The notes: generated by a model not told the origin, from the letters alone. Shown: positions 1 to 8,129, counted from the first letter of the stretch. The stretch is 17,960 bases of DNA from Gemmatimonadota bacterium (GCA_030641505.1 DAOWHI010000290.1:1-17960); one strand, 5' to 3'. Translations and numbers: made by a program.

Positions 1-548
1 ATAAGCTGCTCGCCACGTGGGCGGAGCAGGTGCCGCCTGACTTCCGGTTCGCGATCAAGGCGTCGCGCCGCATCACCCACAAGAAGTGTCTCAAGGACGC
101 TGAGGAAGAGACCGAGTACCTGACACGCACCGTGTCGACGCTCGGGGATCGGCTCGGCGTGATCCTGTTTCAGTTGCCGCCCTACTTGAAGAAGGGCGTC
201 GACCGACTGGAGGGGTTTCTGGCCCAACTCCCGAAAGGGACCCGCGCCGCGTTCGAGTTTCGCCACCCATCGTGGTACGAGGACGAAGTCTTCGAGAAGC
301 TCGGCGCCGCCGGCGCTGCCCTCTGCATCGCCGAGGCGGGCGGTGAAGCCGACGCGCCCAACGTCGCCACCGCTGATTGGGGTTACCTACGGCTGCGGCG
401 TACCGATTACAGCGACGAAGATCTCGCCGCGTGGGCCGAGCGGGTCCGATCCCACCCGTGGTCGGACGCGTTTGTGTTCTTCAAACATGAGGACGAAGCG
501 GCTGGGCCGGCTTTCGCCAAGCGGTTCCTGGAACTCAGCGGTAGCTGA
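1..548 (+). CDS. DUF72 (YecE-like) protein, 5' truncated by window edge
   Basis: The reading frame is open from base 3 (codons for KLLATWAEQVPPDFRFAIK) to a TGA at 546-548, so the N-terminus lies outside the window. The protein matches the DUF72/YecE family, a TIM-barrel-like family of unknown biochemical function. Visible family hallmarks are WAEQVPPDFRFAIKASRRITH, the block GVILFQLPP, the EFRHPSW motif, a YLRLRR strand and the C-terminal FVFFKHEDEAAGPAFA. These cover roughly the C-terminal two thirds of a usual 240-280-residue member. It converges on the symporter gene with an 18-nt gap. The family call is firm from motifs, but no function can be assigned from sequence or context. Confidence 0.88.
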   Translation, partial: KLLATWAEQVPPDFRFAIKASRRITHKKCLKDAEEETEYLTRTVSTLGDRLGVILFQLPPYLKKGVDRLEGFLAQLPKGTRAAFEFRHPSWYEDEVFEKLGAAGAALCIAEAGGEADAPNVATADWGYLRLRRTDYSDEDLAAWAERVRSHPWSDAFVFFKHEDEAAGPAFAKRFLELSGS

Positions 549-566
549 GGGACACGGAGCGAACGC

Positions 567-2354
567 TCAGAATAGGGCCGCCAGCCGCTCACGTGCGAGC
601 TGCCGAAACAAAACCCATCCGGTGACGATGGCAACCGCTGCCAACGCGAGACCCCATCCCCACTCGAGCAACAACAGCTTGCCGGACCCGAAGAGCGCGG
701 CGTAGACGAACACGACGCTGAGCACCCACATCCTAACTCCGTAGCGAAGCCCGCCGGGAGACGGAGCAACGTCGCCGGCGACATCACGCACCGGACCCCA
801 CCACCCGGGCGGCCGTACGCGACGGTAGAACTCGACCAGTTTTTCCATCGCCACTGGCGGCGTCAGAAACGTGACGCTGACCCATACGATCGTCGAGCCG
901 ATCAGATTGAGCGTGACCTTGGCGGCGAACGGGAACGTCGGGCCGCCCCACTTGGGGCTCATGCCGAGCGCGAACCCGATGCCGGCCGACGCGATCATGG
1001 CAGCGATCTCACTCCATGCGTTGACCCGCCACCAGAACCAGCGCGCGATGTACACCAGTCCGATTCCGGCGCCCAACGTCAGCAACAAGAGGAACAGCTG
1101 CGAGATCGAGTCGGCGAAGAAGCTGATCGTGATGCCGACCGCCAGCGCCAGCCCCGAAGCCAGCCGACCGGCGGTCACGTAGTGGCGCTCTGAGCGATCC
1201 CGGACCAGGAACGGCCGGTAGAGATCGTTCACCAGATACGCCGCCGATAGGTTGATGAACGACGTCAGCGTCGACATGAACGCCGCTACCAGCGAGGCCA
1301 GCATGAGGCCTAAGAGACCAACCGGCAGGAAGTCGACCATCGCCCTTGGGTACGCCATCTCGGGGTCGGCGATGTCGGGGTATAGCAGCAACGAGGCCAG
1401 CGCGACGAGGATCCAGGGCCACGGCCTGAGCGCGTAGTTGGCGATCTGAAACCAGAGCGTCGCCAGCACCGCCGCGCGCTCGTCCTTCGACGCCGCCATC
1501 CGCTGGATGACGACAGCCCCGCCGTCGGCGTTCTTGTTGGCCCACCACTGGATCGTGATGAGTACCAGAAACGTCGCCAACGCCGTCCCCGACCACCCCA
1601 GCGGCCCGTCCCACACACTTCCGGACTGCGCCGCGTCTAGCGGCGGCAGAAACGCCAACGCGTCGCCGTGACCGGCGACATGGAGTTGCGCAACCATTGC
1701 ATCCAAGCCGCCCACCGCATCGACGACGAACACCGCTAACACCACCGCACCGACCGTAGCCAGAGCGAACTGCACCAGATCCGTCACGACCACGCCCCAC
1801 AAGCCCGCCAGCATCGCGTACGCCAGCGTCAAGCCAGCGGCAAACAGCGTTGCCGTCAACGGGCCGATGTCGAATACCGCCCCGAAAACCTTGACCATCG
1901 CCAGCGTCACCCAGGCCATGGTTAGGCAGTTCGCGTACAGCGTCATGTAGACGGCCCGAATGCCGCGCAGCGCGGCCGCCGGTCGACCCGAGTACCTGAG
2001 CTCGGTGAGCTCGACGTCGGTCATGACCTCCGAGCGCCGCCACAGTTGCGCGAACACGAATGCCGCCAGCATCCCGCCGATCGCCAGGCACCACCAGATC
2101 CAGTTGCGCTGGATGCCCTGCGTTCGGACCCAGCCGGTGACGACCAGCGGGGTGTCGACCGAGAACGAGGTCGCGACCATCGACGTGCCCGCCAACCACC
2201 ACGGCAGGTTGCGCCCGGATACGAAGAACTCTTGTGTCGATGAGCTGGCGCGCCGAACGAAGTACAGGCCGACCACCAGCGTAAACGCGAAGTACAGTGC
2301 CAAGACCGCCCAGTCGATCCAGTGGAGTTGGGCGAAGAAGCTGGCTACGCTCAC
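567..2354 (-). CDS. Sodium:solute symporter (SSS) family transporter
   Basis: A 595-residue integral membrane protein of the sodium/solute symporter family, expected in the inner membrane and driven by the Na+ gradient. It begins with a hydrophobic helix (IDWAVLALYFAFTLVVGLYF), followed by the family's EFFVSGRNLPWWLAG and SMVATSFSVDTPL region, and has about 13 hydrophobic segments in all. The start is GTG at 2352-2354, three bases after the TAA of the upstream lytic transglycosylase; a weak AGG lies about 7 nt before it. It is the last gene of the anmK-nagZ-mltD operon. No AmpG-type permease is visible, so a muropeptide-derived sugar is a reasonable guess for the substrate. SSS members also carry sugars, sialic acid, amino acids or acetate, and the substrate cannot be read from the sequence. 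Confidence 0.87.
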   Translation of the reverse strand: MSVASFFAQLHWIDWAVLALYFAFTLVVGLYFVRRASSSTQEFFVSGRNLPWWLAGTSMVATSFSVDTPLVVTGWVRTQGIQRNWIWWCLAIGGMLAAFVFAQLWRRSEVMTDVELTELRYSGRPAAALRGIRAVYMTLYANCLTMAWVTLAMVKVFGAVFDIGPLTATLFAAGLTLAYAMLAGLWGVVVTDLVQFALATVGAVVLAVFVVDAVGGLDAMVAQLHVAGHGDALAFLPPLDAAQSGSVWDGPLGWSGTALATFLVLITIQWWANKNADGGAVVIQRMAASKDERAAVLATLWFQIANYALRPWPWILVALASLLLYPDIADPEMAYPRAMVDFLPVGLLGLMLASLVAAFMSTLTSFINLSAAYLVNDLYRPFLVRDRSERHYVTAGRLASGLALAVGITISFFADSISQLFLLLLTLGAGIGLVYIARWFWWRVNAWSEIAAMIASAGIGFALGMSPKWGGPTFPFAAKVTLNLIGSTIVWVSVTFLTPPVAMEKLVEFYRRVRPPGWWGPVRDVAGDVAPSPGGLRYGVRMWVLSVVFVYAALFGSGKLLLLEWGWGLALAAVAIVTGWVLFRQLARERLAALF

Positions 2355-2357
2355 CCG

Positions 2358-3734
2358 TTAGCCTGAGATCCTGAGCCGTTGTCCGATTTCGATGTGGTTA
2401 CTGTCTGGGATGTCGTTGAGGGCGATGAGCACGGTCACCGTGGTGCCGTGTCGCACGGCGATCAAGCTCAACGTGTCGCCCCGTTGGACGGTGTAGTAGC
2501 GCGGCCCGTCCCCTTCCACCGTGCGTACCCGCTGCCCGCTGCGGCCCGCCACCGCCGAGGCGAGCTGCGCCGGCGCTTCCTCGACCAATTCCGGTGGAAC
2601 CCGTAGCTCGAAGCCGCCGGGCACGTTGCGCCTGCCGCGGGCGACCGCATTGGTGAGCGAGGGGTTCAGCTGCCACAGACGCTCGGATTCGACGCTGATC
2701 GCCGTGGCAACGTCAGCGAGCTTCATCGAGGTCGGCACCTCGATGGTCTCGAACTCCAACGCATCGTACGGATCGAGCGGGCCGAAGTAGTGCTCCGTAT
2801 TGTCGACGACCTCGAGCGCAGCCAGAAACTCCGGGTAGAAGTTCTTGGACGCGAACTTGAACCGCGGCCCATCGTAATGGATGCGGATCGTCATGTAGTC
2901 GTCGCTCCCCACTTCGCGGACGGCACGTTTCATTCCCGCCAGACCGTGGTTGTACGCAGTCAACGCGAGCGGCCAACTCCCAAGCACCTCGTAGTTGTGC
3001 TTGAGCAACCGCGCCGCGCCACGAGCCGCCATGATGGGGTCGAAACGCTGATCCACCGTTCGGCCGACCTTCATATACAGCCGTCCTGTCGATGGCATGA
3101 ACTGCCAAACGCCGCCCGCGCCAACCGACGACCGAGCCTCCAGGTTGAACGTCGTCTCGATCATCGGCAGCCACGCGATCTCACGCGGTACTTCCTCGTC
3201 GTCGAGGACGGCGATGATGTGATCGTGGTACTGCCCCTCGCGCAACAGCCCCTCTCGGAACGGCTCCTTGAGGCCGCGCTGCATGCGGATTCGATCGGCT
3301 GCTCTACGCCACCGCTCGGGACCCGCACCCGAACCGAACGCGTTGTACACGTCGCGGTACTCCCCGGCGAGTGTGCGCGGATCGGGATTTCGCTCCGCCA
3401 GATCGAGCAGGATGTCGCGGATGTGCGCCTTGAGCGCTTTTTGCTCTTTCTGGTTGGCCTTCCGGATCGCGTCATCGTCGGACTTCTCCTGCGGAACGAC
3501 CCGGTAAATGATGCTCAGGTCGTCGCGATCGTGGGCCACGATCTCGTCCTCGCTCCATACGGCGAAAACGTTTTTCCAAAACTCGATCGTTGGACGCAAC
3601 CCGTGCGGGCTCGGGAAAGAGTTGGTGTGTTGACTGAACGCCGGAGTCATACCAAACGACACCACCGACATGGAGATCGCGATGACGGCGATGCGCATTG
3701 CCCGGAGGAGATAGAGGATCATCGGTACATGCAT
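2358..3734 (-). CDS. MltD-like membrane-bound/secreted lytic transglycosylase with LysM domain
   Basis: A peptidoglycan lytic transglycosylase that would cleave MurNAc-GlcNAc bonds in the periplasm and leave 1,6-anhydroMurNAc ends. Numbered from ATG 3734 (458 residues), it has a hydrophobic signal segment (RIAVIAISMSVVSFGM, then TPAFSQ) and no lipobox cysteine, unlike E. coli MltD. An SLT/GH23 domain spans about 165-310, with the presumed catalytic Glu193 in LPMIETTFN, GVWQFMPSTGR, and LTAYNHGLAGM. A degenerate LysM-like segment lies near 330-380, and a clear C-terminal LysM at about 413-456 (YYTVQRGDTLSLIAVRHG) should bind glycan chains. Open frame continues upstream into the nagZ tail. ATGs at 3734, 3722 and 3698 are all possible; 3734 was chosen because it avoids overlap and keeps the whole signal peptide. 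Operon neighbours fit murein turnover. Confidence 0.9.
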   Translation of the reverse strand: MHVPMILYLLRAMRIAVIAISMSVVSFGMTPAFSQHTNSFPSPHGLRPTIEFWKNVFAVWSEDEIVAHDRDDLSIIYRVVPQEKSDDDAIRKANQKEQKALKAHIRDILLDLAERNPDPRTLAGEYRDVYNAFGSGAGPERWRRAADRIRMQRGLKEPFREGLLREGQYHDHIIAVLDDEEVPREIAWLPMIETTFNLEARSSVGAGGVWQFMPSTGRLYMKVGRTVDQRFDPIMAARGAARLLKHNYEVLGSWPLALTAYNHGLAGMKRAVREVGSDDYMTIRIHYDGPRFKFASKNFYPEFLAALEVVDNTEHYFGPLDPYDALEFETIEVPTSMKLADVATAISVESERLWQLNPSLTNAVARGRRNVPGGFELRVPPELVEEAPAQLASAVAGRSGQRVRTVEGDGPRYYTVQRGDTLSLIAVRHGTTVTVLIALNDIPDSNHIEIGQRLRISG

Positions 3735-3781
3735 GCAGCTACCCGCTGATACGCAAAACCCTAGCCAGATGTTCACGTTTA

Positions 3782-5347
3782 CTACAGGATCTGTAAGGGC
3801 AGGCGGCCTGAGGCTGGCCGCGTCCCTCGGAGGAACGCTAGCGCCGCCCGCTGGCTCGACGGATCCTCGCCGTACGCCCACACGACTCGGGATGGGGCCC
3901 GAACCTGGGCTAGAATATGTGGACTCGAGAAAATCAACAAGACCGAGTCGCGATCCGGCCCACAGACAGCGCGGACCGCATGGCTGCCGAGCTCGGATAA
4001 TCCGTGGCGTCCCTTGGACGCTCGAATCGGGCTAAATACGGCGCACGCGCTAGGCCCATTCGAGGCGCGACGCTCGGCTTCGGCGATCTTCTCCCGGGTC
4101 CGTTCTTCGCCTTCCGTGGTATCGACGATCATCATTCGATCGCTTGCCTCAGGCGCCAACCATTCGGCAAGGCGCACCTCGTCGGGCTGGATCTCACCAT
4201 CGAGAACAACGGTCCACTGAGCTTGATCGGGCCAAGTGGGATCTGTTGGCGGGCTGGACGGATTGGCGGTGATCGCACTAGCGGCCACGCGGTCGGCGAG
4301 CGCGACGGGATCGGAGACGCCGCTGACGAATTCGTGACGCAAGACCCAGAGCTTGAGACGCAACAAGCGTGCAGCGGCTCGTTCGCACCGCTGGCGGTCG
4401 ATCCGACCGTCCTCGATGGCCGAAACCAGCCCCTGTTGAACGGTAATCGGGTCGGGCGGATAGAGAAGCCAATCGACTCCCGCCGCGAGCGCCCGATGAG
4501 CGGCCGCTTCCGGCGCCTCGCCCGCCACCGCCCCCATCATGAGCGCATCCGAGCAGATCACGCCATCAAATCTCCACTCGCGTTTTAGAAGCTCGTTGAC
4601 CGCCGTCGAGAACGTCGCCGGTCGTTCTTGACCATCTGGCTCCAGCGCCGGAAACGCTACATGAGTCGTCATTACGATCCGCGCACCGGCCTGGAGGCCG
4701 GCGCGAAACGGGACCCAATCGATGGTCTCGAGTTCGTCGCGTGTGGCGTGGCAGACCGGCAGCGTGTGGTGGCTGTCGGTCGTCGTCCGGCCGTGACCGG
4801 GAAAGTGTTTGACCGCCGCCGCCACGCCCACCGACTGAAGTCCTTCCACCGTGGCGGCAACGATCGCTGCGACTCGCCCAGGTTCGTCGCCGGCCGCACG
4901 CGTGCCCACGATCGGATTGGTCGGCTCGATCGCCAAATCGGCCACCGGCGCGAAATCGACGTGAAAGCCGTGCGCTCGAAGTTCGGTGCCGATCGCGGCG
5001 CCAACCGCTTCGGCCAACGCAACGTTGTCGGCCGCCCCGAGCGCCATTAGCGGCGGGAAAACGGTGCCGTCCGCAGGAAACTGCTGGCCGAACCCGCGCT
5101 CGAAGTCGCCGGTTACGAGCAACGGGACGGGAGATCCTCGCTGCGCCTCGGCCAATAGATCAGCGACCGCCTCGAGTTGCCCACCAAATACGATCACCGC
5201 GCCCCAGCCGCACGCCTCGAGGTCGGCAAGAAAACGATCGTGCGTTTCTCGGTCGCCGTCGTAGTCACGCAGCGCCACGCAGATCAACTGACCGGCTAGC
5301 GCCTCGGGCGAGAGCTCGGCCGGGTCCGGAAGCGCGCTTGTGCTCAC
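3782..5347 (-). CDS. nagZ: NagZ-like beta-N-acetylhexosaminidase (GH3)
   Basis: A glycoside hydrolase family 3 enzyme that would remove GlcNAc from GlcNAc-anhydroMurNAc muropeptides, most likely in the cytoplasm because no signal peptide is visible. With the GTG start at 5347 it has 521 residues. The KHFPGHG motif lies near 180-186. It is followed by the NagZ-type loop Asp-His pair (DSH, about 191-193), and the nucleophile Asp is near 267 in VICSDALMM. The roughly 180 residues after the barrel form a second alpha/beta domain like that of two-domain NagZ/YbbD enzymes, longer than the single-domain E. coli form. The chosen GTG overlaps the anmK stop as GTGA, suggesting translational coupling; another GTG at 5383 would lengthen the N-terminus by 12 residues. 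Substrate specificity within GH3 is inferred from motifs and operon context. Confidence 0.9.
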   Translation of the reverse strand: MSTSALPDPAELSPEALAGQLICVALRDYDGDRETHDRFLADLEACGWGAVIVFGGQLEAVADLLAEAQRGSPVPLLVTGDFERGFGQQFPADGTVFPPLMALGAADNVALAEAVGAAIGTELRAHGFHVDFAPVADLAIEPTNPIVGTRAAGDEPGRVAAIVAATVEGLQSVGVAAAVKHFPGHGRTTTDSHHTLPVCHATRDELETIDWVPFRAGLQAGARIVMTTHVAFPALEPDGQERPATFSTAVNELLKREWRFDGVICSDALMMGAVAGEAPEAAAHRALAAGVDWLLYPPDPITVQQGLVSAIEDGRIDRQRCERAAARLLRLKLWVLRHEFVSGVSDPVALADRVAASAITANPSSPPTDPTWPDQAQWTVVLDGEIQPDEVRLAEWLAPEASDRMMIVDTTEGEERTREKIAEAERRASNGPSACAVFSPIRASKGRHGLSELGSHAVRAVCGPDRDSVLLIFSSPHILAQVRAPSRVVWAYGEDPSSQRAALAFLRGTRPASGRLPLQIL

Positions 5348-6540
5348 TCGTCTGTTGGCGGAGGAAGGGTCAGCTTCCCACACCGCACCGCGTGCTTGGC
5401 GCCGGTCGCGGATGGGAGATTGACTGCTCGCCCGAGCGCGCTCTCGTAGGCCAGGATCGCGAACGCGATCGCTTCCTTCAGGTCGCCGTCCACGCCGCGT
5501 TCTTCGATCGCGATCACCCTGCGCGGCAGACAGCGCTCGGCGAGCCCGTACATGAGCGCAGCGTTCTTGCGGCCGCCGCCGGAGACGAGAATCACGGCGT
5601 CCTCGGGCACCGACGCCGTACCCGCGGAGCCCTCGAGCGCAGCAGCCACGCTTTCAACGGTCAGCGCCGCAGCGGTGGCCATACGCTCATCGATCTCGTC
5701 CGTCGAAAGGCCCTCCAGCGGCGCGAAGTGACGCTCGACAAATGGTGTTCCAAACGCTTCGCGTCCTGTCGACTTGGGAGCCGGTCGAGAAAAGTACGGG
5801 TCGGCCAACGCGGCCTGGAGCCGGGCCGCATCGGCTGTGCCGCGACTCGCGGCTGCACCGCCGTCGTCGCGATCGGCGTCGAGCAGCCGGCGCGCGAGCT
5901 CATCCAGCACCATGTTGCCAGGTCCGGTGTCAAACGCGATCACGTCGCCGCGCGCGGCGCCGGGTGGCAGCACCGTCAGGTTCGCTATCCCGCCGAGGTT
6001 CAAACACACCGTCCAACGATCGGGATCCCCGAACAAGAGCCAGTCGACGTACGGAACCAGTGGCGCACCTTGACCGCCGGCGGCGATATCCGCGGTCCGA
6101 AAGTCCGACCACACCGGGCAACCGGTGCGCTCGGCGATCTCGGCCGGCTCGCCGATCTGTAGCGTGGCGGGCACGCCCCCGACCGCGCCGTCCGGGTCAT
6201 GCCACACCGTTTGCCCGTGGCTACCGATCAACGCGACTTGATCGAGCGACACGCGAGCTTGCGCCGCCGCCGCCGCCGCGGCTTCGGCGAACGCGACTCC
6301 CACCTCGACCCCGAGCCGAGCGATATCCGGTAACGTCAACGACTCCGACGCGCGCAGCAGATTGGCCAGGGAACCCGAGTACGACGCCACCGCCGAGCCC
6401 AACAGCTCCCACTCCAACGGTTCGCCGGGCGGGTGGCTGAGCCGCACACAGGCCGCATCGACGCCATCGGCCGATGTTCCCGACATCAGACCGATGACTA
6501 CGACCGGTTCGGTTGGCTCCAGACGCAGAACGGCGCGCAT
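5344..6540 (-). CDS. anmK: Anhydro-N-acetylmuramic acid kinase AnmK
   Basis: AnmK opens the anhydro ring of anhMurNAc and phosphorylates it with ATP, giving MurNAc-6-phosphate in the cytoplasm. From ATG 6540 the protein has 398 residues; E. coli AnmK has about 370. Family signatures in order are GLMSGTSADGVDAA (about 17-30), IGSHGQTVWHDP, DIAAGGQGAPLVPYVDW (its Asp, near 151, corresponds to the catalytic base as I recall it), NLGGIANLT, FDTGPGNMVLDEL, and a C-terminal ILVSGGGRKNAALM nucleotide-binding segment. The open frame runs further upstream, to 6804, but those residues are low-complexity Ser/Arg and antisense to the divergent gene, so the ATG just before the conserved start is preferred. 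It is the first gene of the recycling operon. MurQ, the next enzyme of the pathway, is encoded at 9806-10708. Confidence 0.94.
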   Translation of the reverse strand: MRAVLRLEPTEPVVVIGLMSGTSADGVDAACVRLSHPPGEPLEWELLGSAVASYSGSLANLLRASESLTLPDIARLGVEVGVAFAEAAAAAAAQARVSLDQVALIGSHGQTVWHDPDGAVGGVPATLQIGEPAEIAERTGCPVWSDFRTADIAAGGQGAPLVPYVDWLLFGDPDRWTVCLNLGGIANLTVLPPGAARGDVIAFDTGPGNMVLDELARRLLDADRDDGGAAASRGTADAARLQAALADPYFSRPAPKSTGREAFGTPFVERHFAPLEGLSTDEIDERMATAAALTVESVAAALEGSAGTASVPEDAVILVSGGGRKNAALMYGLAERCLPRRVIAIEERGVDGDLKEAIAFAILAYESALGRAVNLPSATGAKHAVRCGKLTLPPPTDE

Positions 6541-6592
6541 TTGGACAAAGTAGAGGCCGGCGCACCAGCAGGACAGACGCGATCTTTCGGGT

Positions 6593-7081
6593 ATGGCACT
6601 CGATCGTGTCTTGCGCTCGAACTCGATTCGCGAGCTGGAGCTCCTACTGGCTCGGCGGAACGATCTCACGCGCTCACCATTCGACTCGGCCTCGATTCGC
6701 GACGAGACCGAGACCCTCGACCACGCGATCGAAACGATCTTTGGCACTTCAAGACGGCTCGCCGTGTACGGCAGCCTGGCACCCGGTGAATCGAACCACC
6801 GCATCGTGGCCGATCTTCAGGGTGAATGGTTTGACGGCGTCGTCCGTGGTCACTTGGTGGATTCCGGGTGGGCGTCGGGCCTCGGCTACCCCGCGCTGCG
6901 TTGGGATCCCAACGGCGATGACGTACCGGCGAAACTGTTCGTTTCGGCTGACCTGCCCGATCATTGGGATCGCCTCGATGCTTTCGAGGGCGATCATTAT
7001 CAGCGTGATCTGGTCACCATACATCACCCGGGCCGCGAGACTTCGGTGGCCAACATCTATGTCGCCCGGGAAGCCAAATGA
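6593..7081 (+). CDS. Gamma-glutamylcyclotransferase-fold (AIG2-like) protein
   Basis: A 162-residue protein with the gamma-glutamylcyclotransferase/AIG2 fold. Family members cyclise gamma-glutamyl groups to 5-oxoproline or act on related gamma-glutamyl amines. The substrate-binding loop is at about 58-66 (VYGSLAPGE), and the likely catalytic acid is Glu132 in LDAFEGDHYQR, followed by the typical Tyr-x-Arg. About 50 residues precede the fold (MALDRVLRSNSIRELELLLA...), longer than in minimal family members and predicted partly helical. It is transcribed divergently from anmK across a 52-nt gap. No clear Shine-Dalgarno precedes the ATG at 6593, so the true start could lie further in, nearer the conserved fold. 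A hairpin sits directly against the stop codon. The substrate is unknown. Confidence 0.85.
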   Translation: MALDRVLRSNSIRELELLLARRNDLTRSPFDSASIRDETETLDHAIETIFGTSRRLAVYGSLAPGESNHRIVADLQGEWFDGVVRGHLVDSGWASGLGYPALRWDPNGDDVPAKLFVSADLPDHWDRLDAFEGDHYQRDLVTIHHPGRETSVANIYVAREAK

Positions 7082-7097
7082 GGCCCGGTATCGGGCC
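7082..7097 (+). terminator. GC hairpin abutting the upstream stop codon
   Basis: A perfect 6-bp inverted repeat (GGCCCG, GTAT loop, CGGGCC) begins at the base after the TGA of the preceding gene. No T-run follows, so it is at best a weak terminator or a 3'-end stabilising hairpin. Confidence 0.45.
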
Positions 7098-7107
7098 CTC
7101 GAGCTGT

Positions 7108-7136
7108 TAGACAGACTCTCCTCGATCGGGTATAAT
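7108..7136 (+). promoter_or_regulatory. Sigma70-like promoter for the Cys/His-cassette lipoprotein
   Basis: The -35 hexamer TAGACA (7108-7113) matches 5 of 6 consensus bases. After an exact 17-nt spacer, TATAAT (7131-7136) is a perfect -10. Transcription would start near 7143 and leave a leader of roughly 75-80 nt before the ATG at 7221. This is the best promoter match I see in an otherwise GC-rich window. Confidence 0.7.
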
Positions 7137-7220
7137 CTCTTGCCCCCCGACCGGCAGTGTTTTTTGTAGTCATTCAGGCCCGTTGCCGACGAAATGAACC
7201 GTCTATCCATGGAGGGTAGG

Positions 7221-8129
7221 ATGGAAACGTTGGTACGCAGGGCGATGCTCCTCCCCCTCGTCGCCTTCTCAGTCGCCGCGTGCTCGGACGACGGACCGAG
7301 CGGTCCGCGGGTCCCGGCAGGCTCGGGCGGCATCTCAGGTCAGCTCACCGCCAGCGCAGCTGCTCTTGGCGCCGCTCTGGCTCTAGCGGACGACGACGAC
7401 GACTTCTTCGTCGGCGAAGCCACGCTCGCCAACGTGTCGGTCGAGATCATCGACGCAGCCGGCACGGTCGTTTTTTCGACGGATACCGATGGCGCGGGAA
7501 GGTTCACGAGCGACCTGTCGCCCGGGACCTACACCATAGTCGTGACGCTCGATGACGGGAGCGAGTTGTCGTTCGTCCTCGAGGTCGCCGAAGGCGAGAT
7601 GCTGTTCGTCCGCGGCAAGGTCGATGTCAACCCGAGCGGCAAGCTCAAGATCAACCTGAAGATCTTCCGCGATCAGGATGGGGACGGGGAGGCGGACGAC
7701 AACTTCACGATCCGCATCACCGGCCGGGAGGCCGGTCAGCCCTCGAGCGGCATAACGGACGCCGAGACGCTGGGTGCCGCCGACAAGGTGGTCGTTTGCC
7801 ACGCTCCACCAGGGAACCCCGACAACGAGCACACGATCGTCGTCGGGCCTTCCGCGCTCGATGCTCACTTGAATCATGGTGACGTGGAGGGACCGTGCGA
7901 GGGCGATATGGTCGACGGCGAGACCGACGGTGACATGGTCGATGACAACGGCGATGGCGACGGAGACGGTAGCGCCGAGAAAGTGCTCGTATGCCACATA
8001 CCGCCGGGGAACCCCGACAACGCCCGCACGATCGACATCTCGGTCGACGCGTTGGATGCGCATCTGGCGCACGGCGACATCGAGGGCGAGTGCATAGTCG
8101 ACGTTGACGGCGACGGGGGTGGCACCTAG
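7221..8129 (+). CDS. Secreted lipoprotein with Cna-B-like domain and two CHxPPGNP cassettes
   Basis: A 302-residue exported protein of unknown function. The ATG at 7221 is preceded by GGAGGG (7211-7216) and opens a lipoprotein signal (LLPLVAFSVAAC) with lipidated Cys21; an earlier in-frame ATG at 7194 lacks such a site. After a Ser/Gly/Pro linker comes a beta-rich segment (about 65-140) with the look of carboxypeptidase-regulatory/Cna-B modules (AGTVVFSTDTDGAGRF, LSPGTYTIVV). Next is an acidic DQDGDGEADD calcium-loop-like stretch. Two near-identical cassettes follow at about 189-226 and 254-291, each with Cys-His, PPGNPDN, AHLxHGD and a final Cys. The linkers are rich in Asp and Gly. Such proteins probably sit at the outer surface. 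Metal or calcium binding is inferred from residue content only. It has its own promoter and terminator. Confidence 0.85.
   Translation: METLVRRAMLLPLVAFSVAACSDDGPSGPRVPAGSGGISGQLTASAAALGAALALADDDDDFFVGEATLANVSVEIIDAAGTVVFSTDTDGAGRFTSDLSPGTYTIVVTLDDGSELSFVLEVAEGEMLFVRGKVDVNPSGKLKINLKIFRDQDGDGEADDNFTIRITGREAGQPSSGITDAETLGAADKVVVCHAPPGNPDNEHTIVVGPSALDAHLNHGDVEGPCEGDMVDGETDGDMVDDNGDGDGDGSAEKVLVCHIPPGNPDNARTIDISVDALDAHLAHGDIEGECIVDVDGDGGGT
7785..8093 (+). repeat. Tandem protein-level repeat: two CHxPPGNP...AHLxHGD...C cassettes
   Basis: Copy 1 is encoded by 7785-7898 and copy 2 by 7980-8093. Each is 38 residues, and 26 of the 38 positions are identical by my alignment. Invariant residues include Cys5, His6, PPGNPDN at 8-14, His28, His31, Gly32, Asp33 and Cys38. 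The copies are separated by a 27-residue acidic Gly/Asp linker. Confidence 0.85.

Noticed and set aside
1009..2202. 397-codon minus-strand frame inside the symporter gene
   Set aside because: Gly/Arg-rich out-of-frame translation of the transporter, without hydrophobic segments or motifs.
2790..3749. 319-codon plus-strand open frame antisense to the lytic transglycosylase
   Set aside because: Arg/Val-rich sequence without motifs; the minus strand carries a complete SLT plus LysM protein.
5338..6162. 274-codon plus-strand frame antisense to anmK
   Set aside because: Arg-rich shadow of a confidently identified kinase gene.
6541..6804. N-terminal extension of the anmK frame to 6804
   Set aside because: The added 88 residues are Ser/Arg low complexity and overlap the divergent gamma-glutamylcyclotransferase-fold gene; AnmK homology begins just after the ATG at 6540.
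7900..7985. Apparent DNA tandem repeat in the Gly/Asp linker
   Set aside because: Irregular GAC/GGC codon usage in a low-complexity acidic linker, without a fixed period; no satellite or CRISPR-like structure.
7383..8072. 229-codon minus-strand frame opposite the Cys/His-cassette lipoprotein
   Set aside because: Its apparent repeat pattern is only the antisense image of the two cassettes; the plus frame has signal peptide, promoter, ribosome binding site and terminator.
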